Of a stretch of DNA of 5,480 nucleotides, positions 1 through 5,208 are shown in pieces (position 1 is the stretch's first letter; every line of letters starts with the position of its first letter). Source of the DNA: an uncultured Saprospiraceae bacterium (GTDB lineage Bacteria > Bacteroidota > Bacteroidia > Chitinophagales > Saprospiraceae); assembly GCA_937959095.1 (NCBI GenBank), contig CALGLY010000803.1, positions 1 to 5,480 on the forward strand, in the 5' to 3' direction. The notes below the pieces were generated by a model. It worked only from the letters and a program-made list of their open reading frames with translations. It did not search any database and was not told the origin of the DNA. A program made the translations under genes and the position numbers.

Positions 1-45
1 CCGGACACTTATTTTACCATTCTTATAAATTTCGTCTATTGTCAT
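1..45 (-). CDS. 5' end of an unidentified gene (partial, cut by the left edge)
   Basis: An ATG at 43-45 on the minus strand opens a frame that reaches the window edge and reads MTIDEIYKNGKISVR. It follows 99 bp of AT-rich non-coding DNA after the epimerase gene, on the same strand, and looks like a genuine N-terminus. The 'ISVR' element is faintly reminiscent of the helix-hairpin-helix region of the RNA polymerase alpha C-terminal domain, but 15 residues are too few to assign a family. No clear Shine-Dalgarno or TAnnTTTG promoter is visible just upstream. Product unknown. Confidence 0.45.
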   Translation of the reverse strand, partial: MTIDEIYKNGKISVR

Positions 46-144
46 ATTCTGTTTTGTGGTTTGCTTTAATTGAGTAAGATTATCAAGTATCTAATTTTTA
101 CTTACGGAATTATCTTGTTTAAGTTTAGTTATAAAAGATAAAAT

Positions 145-1158
145 TTAAATTAAACTAGCCCCCGTTCCGGACACTCCAGAAAAATAAACCTTCCCATCCC
201 GAATCTCAACCCCTCGCGCAGGTTCATCTTTAAGTAATAGTGCGCCATCCATATCCACATAGTCGAGTAGGGGGAGCAGGTGCGCGATAGCAGAAATGCC
301 TACCGAAGATTCCGTCATGCAGCCGACCATGACTTGTATACCGAGTTGTCGGGCTTCTGCAATCATGCGTCGCGCAGGGGTGAGACCGCCACATTTCATT
401 AGCTTGATATTGATAATATGGAATTTTCCAGCACAGCGTGCTACATCACTTGCCACACGACAGTTTTCATCCGCAGCGAGCGGGAGTGCACTTTTGGCAT
501 AGACTTCGGGCATTTTATCTAAGTCTTCGGCAGCTAGGGGTTGTTCTATAAACTCGACATTGAGTTCTTTTAGAGCATGGGAATAATCAATCGTTTGTTG
601 CACCGACCAAGCACAGTTCGCATCTACTCGAAAGACCGCATCGGTACGCGCTCGTAAGGCGCGGATGATTTCTAAATCTTGTTTCGTGCCGAGTTTTATT
701 TTGTAAATGGGCCACGGCATGGCGTGCATTTTGGCAAGCATTCTATCTATGCTTGCAATGCCTATAGTATAATTAGTAATTGGCAAATTATCGGAAAGCG
801 ATAAGCCCCAAGCGGCATAAAGGGGCTGTTTTCGTTGCTTCGCCCAAAGATCATGTGCTGCTACATCAAGCGCGCATTGCACGAAGGGATGCGCGGCTAA
901 ATCGTCGTGTAAATAAGCCCAAAAATCTTCTGGATTATTTAAGGTATAAGCTTCTATTTTGGATTGTAGTTTTTTTAAAACCTCCGTCATGGAAGCCACG
1001 GTGATGTCGTAATAGGAGTTAGCGGTTGCTTCGCCGAATCCTCTAATTCCATCCTGTTCCAATTCCACTATCAAGGAAGGCTGCACATCACGCGATAGAC
1101 GAGAAATCGTGAAGGTATGTTTTAATGTTAAGTTGAATGGATGAAGTCTTAAGCGCAT
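145..1158 (-). CDS. Dipeptide epimerase, probably L-Ala-D/L-Glu epimerase (enolase superfamily)
   Basis: The 337-residue protein is a full-length member of the muconate-lactonizing-enzyme subgroup of the enolase superfamily. The N-terminal capping domain covers roughly residues 1-120 and the barrel the rest. Visible active-site elements are the KIK motif (K153, K155), the three Mg2+ ligands D179 (in VDAN), E205 (in EQP) and D230 (in ADE), and the second catalytic lysine K252 in NIKLMKCGG. The C-terminal DMD (D302, D304) matches the DxD motif that holds the dipeptide amino group in L-Ala-D/L-Glu epimerases, which separates it from succinylbenzoate synthases and muconate enzymes. The expected reaction is cytoplasmic epimerisation of L-Ala-D-Glu from murein peptides to L-Ala-L-Glu; other dipeptides are possible, since family specificities vary. 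It starts 20 bp after the prenyltransferase stop and is probably co-transcribed with it. No clear Shine-Dalgarno precedes the ATG. Confidence 0.9.
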   Translation of the reverse strand: MRLRLHPFNLTLKHTFTISRLSRDVQPSLIVELEQDGIRGFGEATANSYYDITVASMTEVLKKLQSKIEAYTLNNPEDFWAYLHDDLAAHPFVQCALDVAAHDLWAKQRKQPLYAAWGLSLSDNLPITNYTIGIASIDRMLAKMHAMPWPIYKIKLGTKQDLEIIRALRARTDAVFRVDANCAWSVQQTIDYSHALKELNVEFIEQPLAAEDLDKMPEVYAKSALPLAADENCRVASDVARCAGKFHIINIKLMKCGGLTPARRMIAEARQLGIQVMVGCMTESSVGISAIAHLLPLLDYVDMDGALLLKDEPARGVEIRDGKVYFSGVSGTGASLI

Positions 1159-1178
1159 AATGAAGATTTACAATGTAC

Positions 1179-2099
1179 TTAGGCAATTAAAAAAAGCAAT
1201 AATAAACCAGAAAGCATAATAAACTTGGTAAGGGTACTCAATCGCTTAAAATCGGAGGCGATTGTTGCTTTGTTTAATAAAAACAGCACCACAAAAACAG
1301 GGACTAAGATAGCAATAATCAGGAATAATAAGCCGTAGAGGTGGCCATATTCAAAGATACGCCAAGCAGTGAAGCACAAGAAAATAACTAATAAAATCCC
1401 GAAAAGGAAAGCTACTATTTTAGCTGTTTTAAAGCCATAGACAATGGGCAAGGTTCTGCAATTATACAAGCGATCGCCTTCCACATCTTCCATATCTTTT
1501 ACGATTTCTCGGAACATGGTAGCGATAAAAGCAAAGAGGAGATAGAAACCTAATATAAACTGTAAATAAGTAGCGGACTCTGGATTGCTTTCCCAGAGTT
1601 GAGCATAGGTATTGCGCTCTGCAAACCAAATAATTCCAGCTACAAAAGCACAGAATATCGCTACTACTACATTCCCAATAAGCACGCGCTGCTTGAAGTA
1701 TTTGGAATAGCAAAAGAGCAATCCAACAGCCATCGGATATAAGGAGAGTAGAGGTAAGTTATCTATATAAATCGCTAGATAAAGCGAAATAAAAAAGCCT
1801 AGTATTGTGAGAAAACCATAATAAAGATAAGCGGCTCGCATGGAGATAAGTCGATTGATAATAAGGCGTTCTGGTTTATTGATGACATCTATTTCATAAT
1901 CAATAATATCATTGATGACATAGCCACCTGCGGCAATCAAGACGGTAGAAAAAGCCAGTAAACTAAAATGGAATAAGTCGAGTGCAGATGTAATACCCAC
2001 TTCCTGAAAGGCTGGTACTAATACCAAATATTGAATTAAAAATTGCGTGATTGCAACTATAATTAAATTTGGTGGGCGTATGAGTTGAAGATAGGGCAT
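1179..2099 (-). CDS. UbiA-family prenyltransferase, geranylgeranylglycerol-phosphate geranylgeranyltransferase-like
   Basis: This integral-membrane prenyltransferase (306 residues from the chosen start) has about nine hydrophobic segments, near residues 12-28, 44-62, 90-112, 115-131, 139-160, 178-196, 227-246, 255-275 and 293-306. Both Asp-rich Mg2+/diphosphate-binding motifs of the UbiA superfamily are present: NDIIDYEID at 63-71, and DMEDVEGD at 202-209 after REIVK. The second is followed by RTLPIVYG, as in Bacteroidota proteins annotated as geranylgeranylglycerol-phosphate geranylgeranyltransferase. Those enzymes add a second prenyl chain to a glycerol-phosphate ether lipid, but the real substrate cannot be read from sequence; quinone or other aromatic prenylation is the alternative. 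The frame stays open upstream to 2183, but those 28 codons run through a repeat arm, whereas MPYLQLIRPPNL at the chosen start matches the family N-terminus. It follows a KdsC-like gene after a 228-bp repeat-bearing gap and ends 20 bp before the epimerase. Confidence 0.85.
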   Translation of the reverse strand: MPYLQLIRPPNLIIVAITQFLIQYLVLVPAFQEVGITSALDLFHFSLLAFSTVLIAAGGYVINDIIDYEIDVINKPERLIINRLISMRAAYLYYGFLTILGFFISLYLAIYIDNLPLLSLYPMAVGLLFCYSKYFKQRVLIGNVVVAIFCAFVAGIIWFAERNTYAQLWESNPESATYLQFILGFYLLFAFIATMFREIVKDMEDVEGDRLYNCRTLPIVYGFKTAKIVAFLFGILLVIFLCFTAWRIFEYGHLYGLLFLIIAILVPVFVVLFLLNKATIASDFKRLSTLTKFIMLSGLLLLFLIA

Positions 2100-2123
2100 T
2101 TGTTGAGATATGAGATGTGAGTG

Positions 2124-2158
2124 ATGAGTTTTGAGCGATGAATTATGAATGAGGAGTG
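2124..2158. repeat. Left arm of a 35-nt inverted repeat upstream of the prenyltransferase gene
   Basis: These 35 bases are the reverse complement of 2281-2315 with a single mismatch (34/35). The arm is built of degenerate ATTCAT/CTCAT units, and read on the minus strand the theme continues almost to the prenyltransferase ATG at 2099. It resembles the simple intergenic repeats common in Bacteroidota. Frames reading through it should not be annotated as protein. Confidence 0.85.
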
Positions 2159-2280
2159 TCATGTTCTGAAATTCGTTAGACAACTAATTCTTAACTGTTA
2201 CCTATTTCAGGATAGAGAGAAGATTAACTTTAGTGAACCTTTTCTACTTGAACGAGATATTTTATTCCTAAATAATTCAT

Positions 2281-2315
2281 CACTCCTCACTCATAATTCA
2301 TCGCTCAAAACTCAT
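2281..2315. repeat. Right arm of the 35-nt inverted repeat
   Basis: Partner of 2124-2158; the only difference is at 2290. It lies immediately after the stop of the KdsC-like gene (2328), and 122 bp of AT-rich unique DNA separate the arms. It begins with CACTCCTCAC and ends with AAAACTCAT, so the same degenerate octamer-like units recur inside the arm. No flanking target duplication or transposase frame is visible. Confidence 0.85.
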
Positions 2316-2327
2316 ATCTATAGAAAA

Positions 2328-2825
2328 TTATTCCCATTTATCATGCACGCGGAGTACATGCTCAATTACATCTCGGACGCAGCCGTCGCCGCCATTTTTG
2401 CCAGATACATAATTCGAAATTCGTTGAATTTCTGGTACGGCATCGGCAGGGCAAGTCGGCAAACCTACTTTGAGCATTACTTCATAGTCGGGCAAATCGT
2501 CGCCCATGTATAAGACGTGTTCATGCTTTAGATTGAATTCGCGCATGAATTCCTCATACGCTTCCATCTTCTTTTGTACACCTGCATAAATATTAGAAAT
2601 GCCCAAAGCGCGCAAACGTTTCACTACACCTTCGGAGCTACCACCTGTGATAATGGCCACATGATAGCCCGCACGCGCGGCTACTTTTAGTGCAAAGCCA
2701 TCGCGCACACTCATACTACGGAGCAATTGTCCGTCTTCCGTAACGAGCAGTTGACTATTTGTCATCACGCCATCTACATCAAAAATGAAGGTGCGAATAT
2801 TATTGAATGCTTCTAAACTATTCAT
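2328..2825 (-). CDS. kdsC: KDO-8-phosphate phosphatase-like HAD hydrolase (KdsC family)
   Basis: The 165-residue protein has the length and motifs of cap-less C0-type HAD phosphatases of the KdsC/YrbI group. Motif I is FDVDGVMT with nucleophile D16 and acid/base D18. Motif II is T60 in ITGGSS, the motif III lysine is probably K86 (GVQKK), and motif IV is MGDDLPD with D109 and D110. The C-terminal GGDGCVRDVIEHVL (145-158) matches the conserved GG-x-G-x-x-R tail that completes a neighbouring subunit's active site in KdsC tetramers. The likely reaction is hydrolysis of 3-deoxy-D-manno-octulosonate 8-phosphate to free KDO for lipopolysaccharide core synthesis in the cytoplasm. The family also contains KDN-9-phosphate and related sugar-acid phosphatases, so the exact substrate is inferred. 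It lies 60 bp after iscX on the same strand. Confidence 0.88.
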   Translation of the reverse strand: MNSLEAFNNIRTFIFDVDGVMTNSQLLVTEDGQLLRSMSVRDGFALKVAARAGYHVAIITGGSSEGVVKRLRALGISNIYAGVQKKMEAYEEFMREFNLKHEHVLYMGDDLPDYEVMLKVGLPTCPADAVPEIQRISNYVSGKNGGDGCVRDVIEHVLRVHDKWE

Positions 2826-2842
2826 GAATACTAGAGTATAAA

Positions 2843-2879
2843 TCGTCCACCGTCAAGGCGAAGCCGCCCGTCAGCCGTC
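2843..2879. repeat. GC-rich CCGTC heptamer-type repeat between iscX and the kdsC-like gene
   Basis: Four (C/T)CGTC units start at 2843, 2850, 2868 and 2875, giving two pairs spaced by exactly 7 bp. Between the pairs, GGCG-AAGC-CGCC can form a small 4-bp hairpin. The segment is clearly richer in G+C than the flanking spacer. It looks like a short degenerate intergenic repeat and not a gene or a clear terminator. Confidence 0.5.
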
Positions 2880-2885
2880 TATCGT

Positions 2886-3131
2886 TTACTGATTATCACG
2901 CCATTCGTAAACCCATTTTGCTTGAATCAATTCTAGATGTCCTTCAGAAGAACCTTCTCGTTTGCCTTCAAAATTTGGAATTGCAAGTATCCACTCCAGT
3001 AAATCTGTGAAGCGAATGCGATAGATTTTTCCTTCTGTAAATTCATCTCCGAAACGATCGTAAAGCTTCATTGCGATGTCTTCGTGGTCGTTCCAATTGA
3101 TGGGTAAATTATCTATATCTTCAAATGCCAT
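2886..3131 (-). CDS. iscX: IscX (YfhJ)-like iron-sulfur cluster assembly protein
   Basis: The 81-residue acidic protein carries the IscX signature along its whole length: INWNDHEDIAMKLYDRF (11-27), IRFTDLLEWILAIPNF (39-54) and LELIQAKWVYEW (66-77). These align with the E. coli protein's W-T-D...LYD, RFTD-xx-W and C-terminal LE-x-I-x-x-x-W blocks. In E. coli, IscX binds iron and the cysteine desulfurase IscS and modulates cluster assembly. The frame is open 39 codons further upstream, but that stretch is low in conservation and runs through intergenic DNA with a hairpin. MAFEDIDNLPINW is the sensible start, with a roughly 10-residue N-terminal tail and a slightly longer loop (28-38) than E. 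coli IscX. It follows the ferredoxin gene, the same order as fdx-iscX at the end of the proteobacterial isc operon. Confidence 0.88.
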   Translation of the reverse strand: MAFEDIDNLPINWNDHEDIAMKLYDRFGDEFTEGKIYRIRFTDLLEWILAIPNFEGKREGSSEGHLELIQAKWVYEWRDNQ

Positions 3132-3206
3132 TATGGTCGATTTTTGTTTTTTATGATGCGTAGAAGATATTTTAGAAAACAATTCTAAATACCTTGTACT
3201 TAATAC

Positions 3207-3220
3207 CTGCCTATCGGCAG
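3207..3220. repeat. Small hairpin (CTGCC-TATC-GGCAG) between fdx and iscX
   Basis: A 5-bp perfect GC-rich stem with a 4-nt loop lies within the 117-bp gap between the ferredoxin and iscX genes. It is not followed by a T-run on either strand, so it is unlikely to be a strong intrinsic terminator. It resembles the short CCTGCC/GGCAGG palindromes scattered in many Bacteroidota genomes and could also mark an RNA-processing point between the two cistrons. Confidence 0.45.
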
Positions 3221-3235
3221 ACAAGCTTACTACAA

Positions 3236-3250
3236 AGTTGCTCTGCAACT
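3236..3250 (-). other. Hairpin overlapping the ferredoxin stop codon
   Basis: AGTTGC-TCT-GCAACT forms a perfect 6-bp stem with a 3-nt loop. One arm contains two of the three bases of the fdx stop (TAG, complement of 3249-3251). On the minus strand it is followed by only a short TTT and no U-tract, so termination would be weak. It may protect the 3' end or loosen coupling between fdx and iscX. Confidence 0.4.
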
Positions 3251-3596
3251 AGTGTTCATGCCCAATAATCTTATTTTGATCAGGTACATGTACTTCTAAT
3301 TCTACATCCTCACCATCTTCAAGTAGCACACATTGGCAACTCAAACGGGATTCAATACGCGGATTGGTAGCGCGATCAATGAAATCTTCTTCTCGATCTG
3401 AAATTTCTTGCAAATAATCCTCCCCATTTTCTACATAAACATGGCAAGTACTGCATGCGCAGACTTCGCCACAGTTATGATTGATGTGGATATCATTATC
3501 TTCTGCCGCATCGAGTAGGGTAGTGCCTTTCATCACATTTTCTACCGTCACGGGTTTTATAGTCTTATCTTCAAAAGTGAAGTTAATTCGTGCCAT
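3249..3596 (-). CDS. fdx: [2Fe-2S] ferredoxin, adrenodoxin/ISC type (Fdx-like)
   Basis: The 115-residue protein is a full-length vertebrate-type (adrenodoxin/ISC) ferredoxin. The cluster ligands are C42, C48 and C51 in HNCGEVCACSTCHVYV, and C87 in SRLSCQC. This C-x5-C-x2-C-x35-C spacing and numbering equals E. coli Fdx. C46 corresponds to the extra non-ligand cysteine also found in E. coli Fdx; C89 is a further cysteine. The protein is very acidic between residues 60 and 102, as expected for an electron carrier that docks on basic partners, and the C-terminus ends GHEH. Its likely role is supplying electrons for iron-sulfur cluster assembly in the cytoplasm, supported by iscX next downstream. 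The ATG at 3594-3596 is 27 nt from a good Bacteroidota promoter, so this is the first gene of its transcript. Confidence 0.92.
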   Translation of the reverse strand: MARINFTFEDKTIKPVTVENVMKGTTLLDAAEDNDIHINHNCGEVCACSTCHVYVENGEDYLQEISDREEDFIDRATNPRIESRLSCQCVLLEDGEDVELEVHVPDQNKIIGHEH

Positions 3597-3622
3597 TAAT
3601 ATGTTTTTTTTCGAAAACGCTG

Positions 3623-3653
3623 CAAAAGTATACTTTACAGACTAAGGAAACAA
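3623..3653 (-). promoter_or_regulatory. Bacteroidota-type sigma-A promoter for fdx-iscX and perhaps downstream genes
   Basis: Read on the minus strand, TTG (complement of 3651-3653) is followed after 20 nt by TACTTTTG (complement of 3623-3630), a full match to the TAnnTTTG -7 element, then CAGC. The spacing fits the -33/-7 arrangement known for the primary sigma factor of this phylum. Transcription should begin near 3614-3617, leaving a leader of about 20 nt. Confidence 0.7.
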
Positions 3654-3687
3654 GCTAGAGAGGCTTTGGTTTGAAATTAAGGAAATA

Positions 3688-3720
3688 ATACCAATCCACA
3701 TCCAAAAGTTGTATTGGTAT
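3688..3720. repeat. 8-bp inverted repeat ATACCAAT / ATTGGTAT
   Basis: ATACCAAT at 3688-3695 pairs perfectly with ATTGGTAT at 3713-3720 across a 17-nt loop. It lies in the spacer upstream of the fdx promoter and 28 bp from a stronger stem-loop. No T-run follows on either strand. It could be an operator-like palindrome or part of a degenerate repeat with its neighbour. Confidence 0.45.
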
Positions 3721-3748
3721 AAGATAAGATTTAAAGGAAGGCATTTTA

Positions 3749-3788
3749 TCGTCGGTATTGAGAATACAAGTTCTCTCAATACCGACGA
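3749..3788 (-). terminator. 15-bp stem-loop downstream of the porP-like gene (possible transcript end)
   Basis: TCGTCGGTATTGAGA at 3749-3763 pairs perfectly with 3774-3788 across a 10-nt loop. It begins 26 nt after the PorP-like stop codon, where a terminator or 3'-stabilising hairpin would sit. On the minus strand it is followed by TAAAATGCC and on the plus strand by CATTTC, so the U-tract of a classical intrinsic terminator is missing. Termination is inferred from position and stem strength alone; it could instead be a mobile repeat. Confidence 0.45.
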
Positions 3789-3814
3789 CATTTCAAACTG
3801 TTCTTGTACGTGCC

Positions 3815-4870
3815 CTAAAACTTGGGACATAAAATTGTTTCACTTTGATAATCACCTAGATAGGCTACCGAAAGCTCAAAAACGCTTTGTCCTGTAGGAC
3901 TTGTCTGAACTTCCGAAAGGGACAGATCATAACTAAGTCCGAATAAGAAATTATCAATTTCGAAGCCTACAATAGCAATCGCTGTTGCCAAGTCAAAGCC
4001 ATCGTTGCTATTCGTTACAGGACGTACCCACCCACCAATGTGGAGTGCTGATGCGCCATATTCTCCCAAGGCAACCCGTACATTAGATCCAGCATTTATT
4101 TCTAAGTGTGGGCCTTGCGAATGTATCGCTACTCTAGGTGTAAGTCGAACTTTTGAGGTAATGGGAATTTGGACATTGAGATGCCCAGTTAGTTTTTGAT
4201 AAAGCGGACTGGTACTAATTTGTTCATCAGCATCTTCATCATAATAAAAACCTATTTCTGGTGTATTGACATGATGCATGGCAAACCCTAGGAATACAGA
4301 AGTTTTTCCTTTGGGAGTATAGGTGTAATTTAAACCAAATGAGAAGTCAGAAAACGAAAAATTATTGGGGGGCAATTCTTCTAAAGTAGCATTGGTATAA
4401 CCAGATGTACCATCGAATTGGTCGCCAAAATTAAGATTCTGATAATTAACATTTCGTTGCCCAAACGCAATACGTAATCCAGCAGAAAAATATTGATTAT
4501 TTCGTTCATTTAAGGATTTATGGAAGGCACCAAATATTCCCATCTGTGTGGTGGTGAAACCAATATCCGAAACTCGATCCGTTTGGAATTGAATACCTAC
4601 TCCTGCTGCATCGCTAAAGGTATTTCCGCTATAGCCCAAGGGAAAACGCAAATCTAAGCCCGAAGAAAAACTAGTGTAAGGAGCATCTAAAGTATTTCGC
4701 CACTGGTCTCGATATTGGAAGGCAAAGCGATACTTGCCATTCAGCGCACCCGTGAGTGCAGGATTGAGTACCATTGGAGTTGCATAATATTGTGTAAAAT
4801 GCAAATCTTGTGCGTAACTAGCTGTTCCGATAAGAACAGATAACGCAAGAACAATAATATATTTATTCAT
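3815..4870 (-). CDS. PorP/SprF-family type IX secretion-associated outer-membrane protein
   Basis: The 351-residue precursor begins with a clear signal peptide (MNKYIIVLALSVLIGTASYA, predicted cleavage after A20). The family opening QDLHFTQYYATPMVLNPALTG follows, then YRDQW (53-57) and PYTSFSSGLDLRF. Alternating hydrophobic and aromatic strands continue to the end, consistent with an outer-membrane beta-barrel. FGLSYDLSLSEV near 310-321, the G-x-x-x-FELSVAY region (327-337) and the terminal CPKF are characteristic of this family. Members work with the type IX secretion system, either as the core PorP or as SprF-like partners of secreted surface adhesins. No adhesin gene is adjacent here, so the partner is unknown. 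The frame extends 25 codons further upstream, but that reads through a palindrome arm and precedes the signal peptide, so the start at 4870 is preferred. No convincing TAnnTTTG promoter is seen immediately upstream. Confidence 0.9.
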   Translation of the reverse strand: MNKYIIVLALSVLIGTASYAQDLHFTQYYATPMVLNPALTGALNGKYRFAFQYRDQWRNTLDAPYTSFSSGLDLRFPLGYSGNTFSDAAGVGIQFQTDRVSDIGFTTTQMGIFGAFHKSLNERNNQYFSAGLRIAFGQRNVNYQNLNFGDQFDGTSGYTNATLEELPPNNFSFSDFSFGLNYTYTPKGKTSVFLGFAMHHVNTPEIGFYYDEDADEQISTSPLYQKLTGHLNVQIPITSKVRLTPRVAIHSQGPHLEINAGSNVRVALGEYGASALHIGGWVRPVTNSNDGFDLATAIAIVGFEIDNFLFGLSYDLSLSEVQTSPTGQSVFELSVAYLGDYQSETILCPKF

Positions 4871-4903
4871 CAAAAAAATGATTGTTTGACAACATAAAAG
4901 TTC

Positions 4904-5012
4904 GTTCTCTGACAAATTCCGTGGACGAAGAAAAAGTAATCGCAAAAACGTCTGTAAAGTAGTGTTGCGATTACTTTTTCTTCGGCTTAGTCACGGGACT
5001 TTGTCGGAGAAC
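4904..5012. repeat. Long imperfect palindrome with a perfect 20-bp inner stem
   Basis: The inner arms at 4926-4945 and 4965-4984 are perfect 20-nt reverse complements (CGAAGAAAAAGTAATCGCAA and its complement) across a 19-nt loop. The pairing resumes outside after a small bulge: GTTCTC-T-GACAAA...CCGTG at 4904-4923 matches the complement of 4990-5012 with a few mismatches and gaps. Transcribed, it would fold into a hairpin of over 100 nt. It starts only 34 bp upstream of the PorP-like start codon. No transposase, T-run or flanking duplication is visible. Confidence 0.8.
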
Positions 5013-5094
5013 CTAAAAGTTTAAGCGCGTGATTGTAGGTCTAAAGTATGTTTAGCATGAAAATAACCTATTCAAAAATGAGGATTATTCTGCT

Positions 5095-5128
5095 ATCTGC
5101 TTATAAGATGCGAAAAAAGCAGATTTTT
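5095..5128 (+). terminator. Terminator-like hairpin followed by a T-run on the plus strand
   Basis: ATCTGCTT at 5095-5102 pairs with AAGCAGAT at 5117-5124 across a 14-nt loop. The last T belongs to a run of five (5124-5128). This has intrinsic-terminator form on the plus strand, but there is no protein gene upstream on that strand for it to terminate. The large loop and modest stem make chance possible. Confidence 0.3.
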
Positions 5129-5172
5129 GGGAATATTTATCAAAAAAACAAACGGTCTTTTTGAATTATTAG

Positions 5173-5180
5173 TATTTTTG
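5173..5180 (+). promoter_or_regulatory. Candidate -7 element for the SH3/NlpC-like gene
   Basis: TATTTTTG matches the Bacteroidota TAnnTTTG -7 element 28 nt before the ATG at 5209. No TTG lies at the expected 19-21 nt upstream spacing, and the sequence is T-rich, so a chance match is quite possible. A weak purine-rich GAGG at 5193-5196 precedes the start codon. Confidence 0.35.
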
Positions 5181-5208
5181 GTAATAAGAATAGAGGAAAC
5201 TACATCAG

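Larger units (their letters stand above)
4871..5208. other. Divergent gene-free region between porP-like and SH3/NlpC-like genes
   Basis: This 338-bp stretch has no plausible protein-coding frame. It holds a long imperfect palindrome (4904-5012), a terminator-like hairpin (5095-5128), a candidate -7 element for the plus-strand gene (5173-5180), and A/T-rich runs. The promoter of the PorP-like gene must also lie here or within the palindrome, but I cannot identify it. Confidence 0.6.

Noticed and set aside
1..175. Nine-base match CCGGACACT at the window start and again near 167
   Set aside because: It lies inside two coding frames, is too short to be significant, and has no further flanking similarity.
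296..1004. Plus-strand short frames (296-502, 780-1004) antisense to the epimerase
   Set aside because: They are shadows of a well-supported gene with conserved catalytic residues.
2100..2183. 28-codon N-terminal extension of the prenyltransferase
   Set aside because: It reads through an intergenic inverted-repeat arm and gives a low-complexity His/Ser/Leu-rich stretch; the family N-terminus begins at the internal Met at 2099.
2145..2513. Plus-strand 122-codon open frame
   Set aside because: It overlaps the repeat arms and runs antisense through the kdsC-like gene, with no protein-like features.
3132..3248. 39-codon N-terminal extension of IscX
   Set aside because: IscX proteins are short, the extension has no family similarity and crosses a palindrome; the Met at 3131 fits the family.
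3709..3897. Plus-strand 62-codon open frame across the porP 3' end, and a minus-strand 62-codon frame at 3642-3830
   Set aside because: Both read through the stem-loop in the spacer and overlap the real PorP-like end; they show no motif and no good start context.
4871..4945. 25-codon N-terminal extension of the PorP-like protein
   Set aside because: It is encoded by one arm of the long palindrome and would place residues before an otherwise clean signal peptide.
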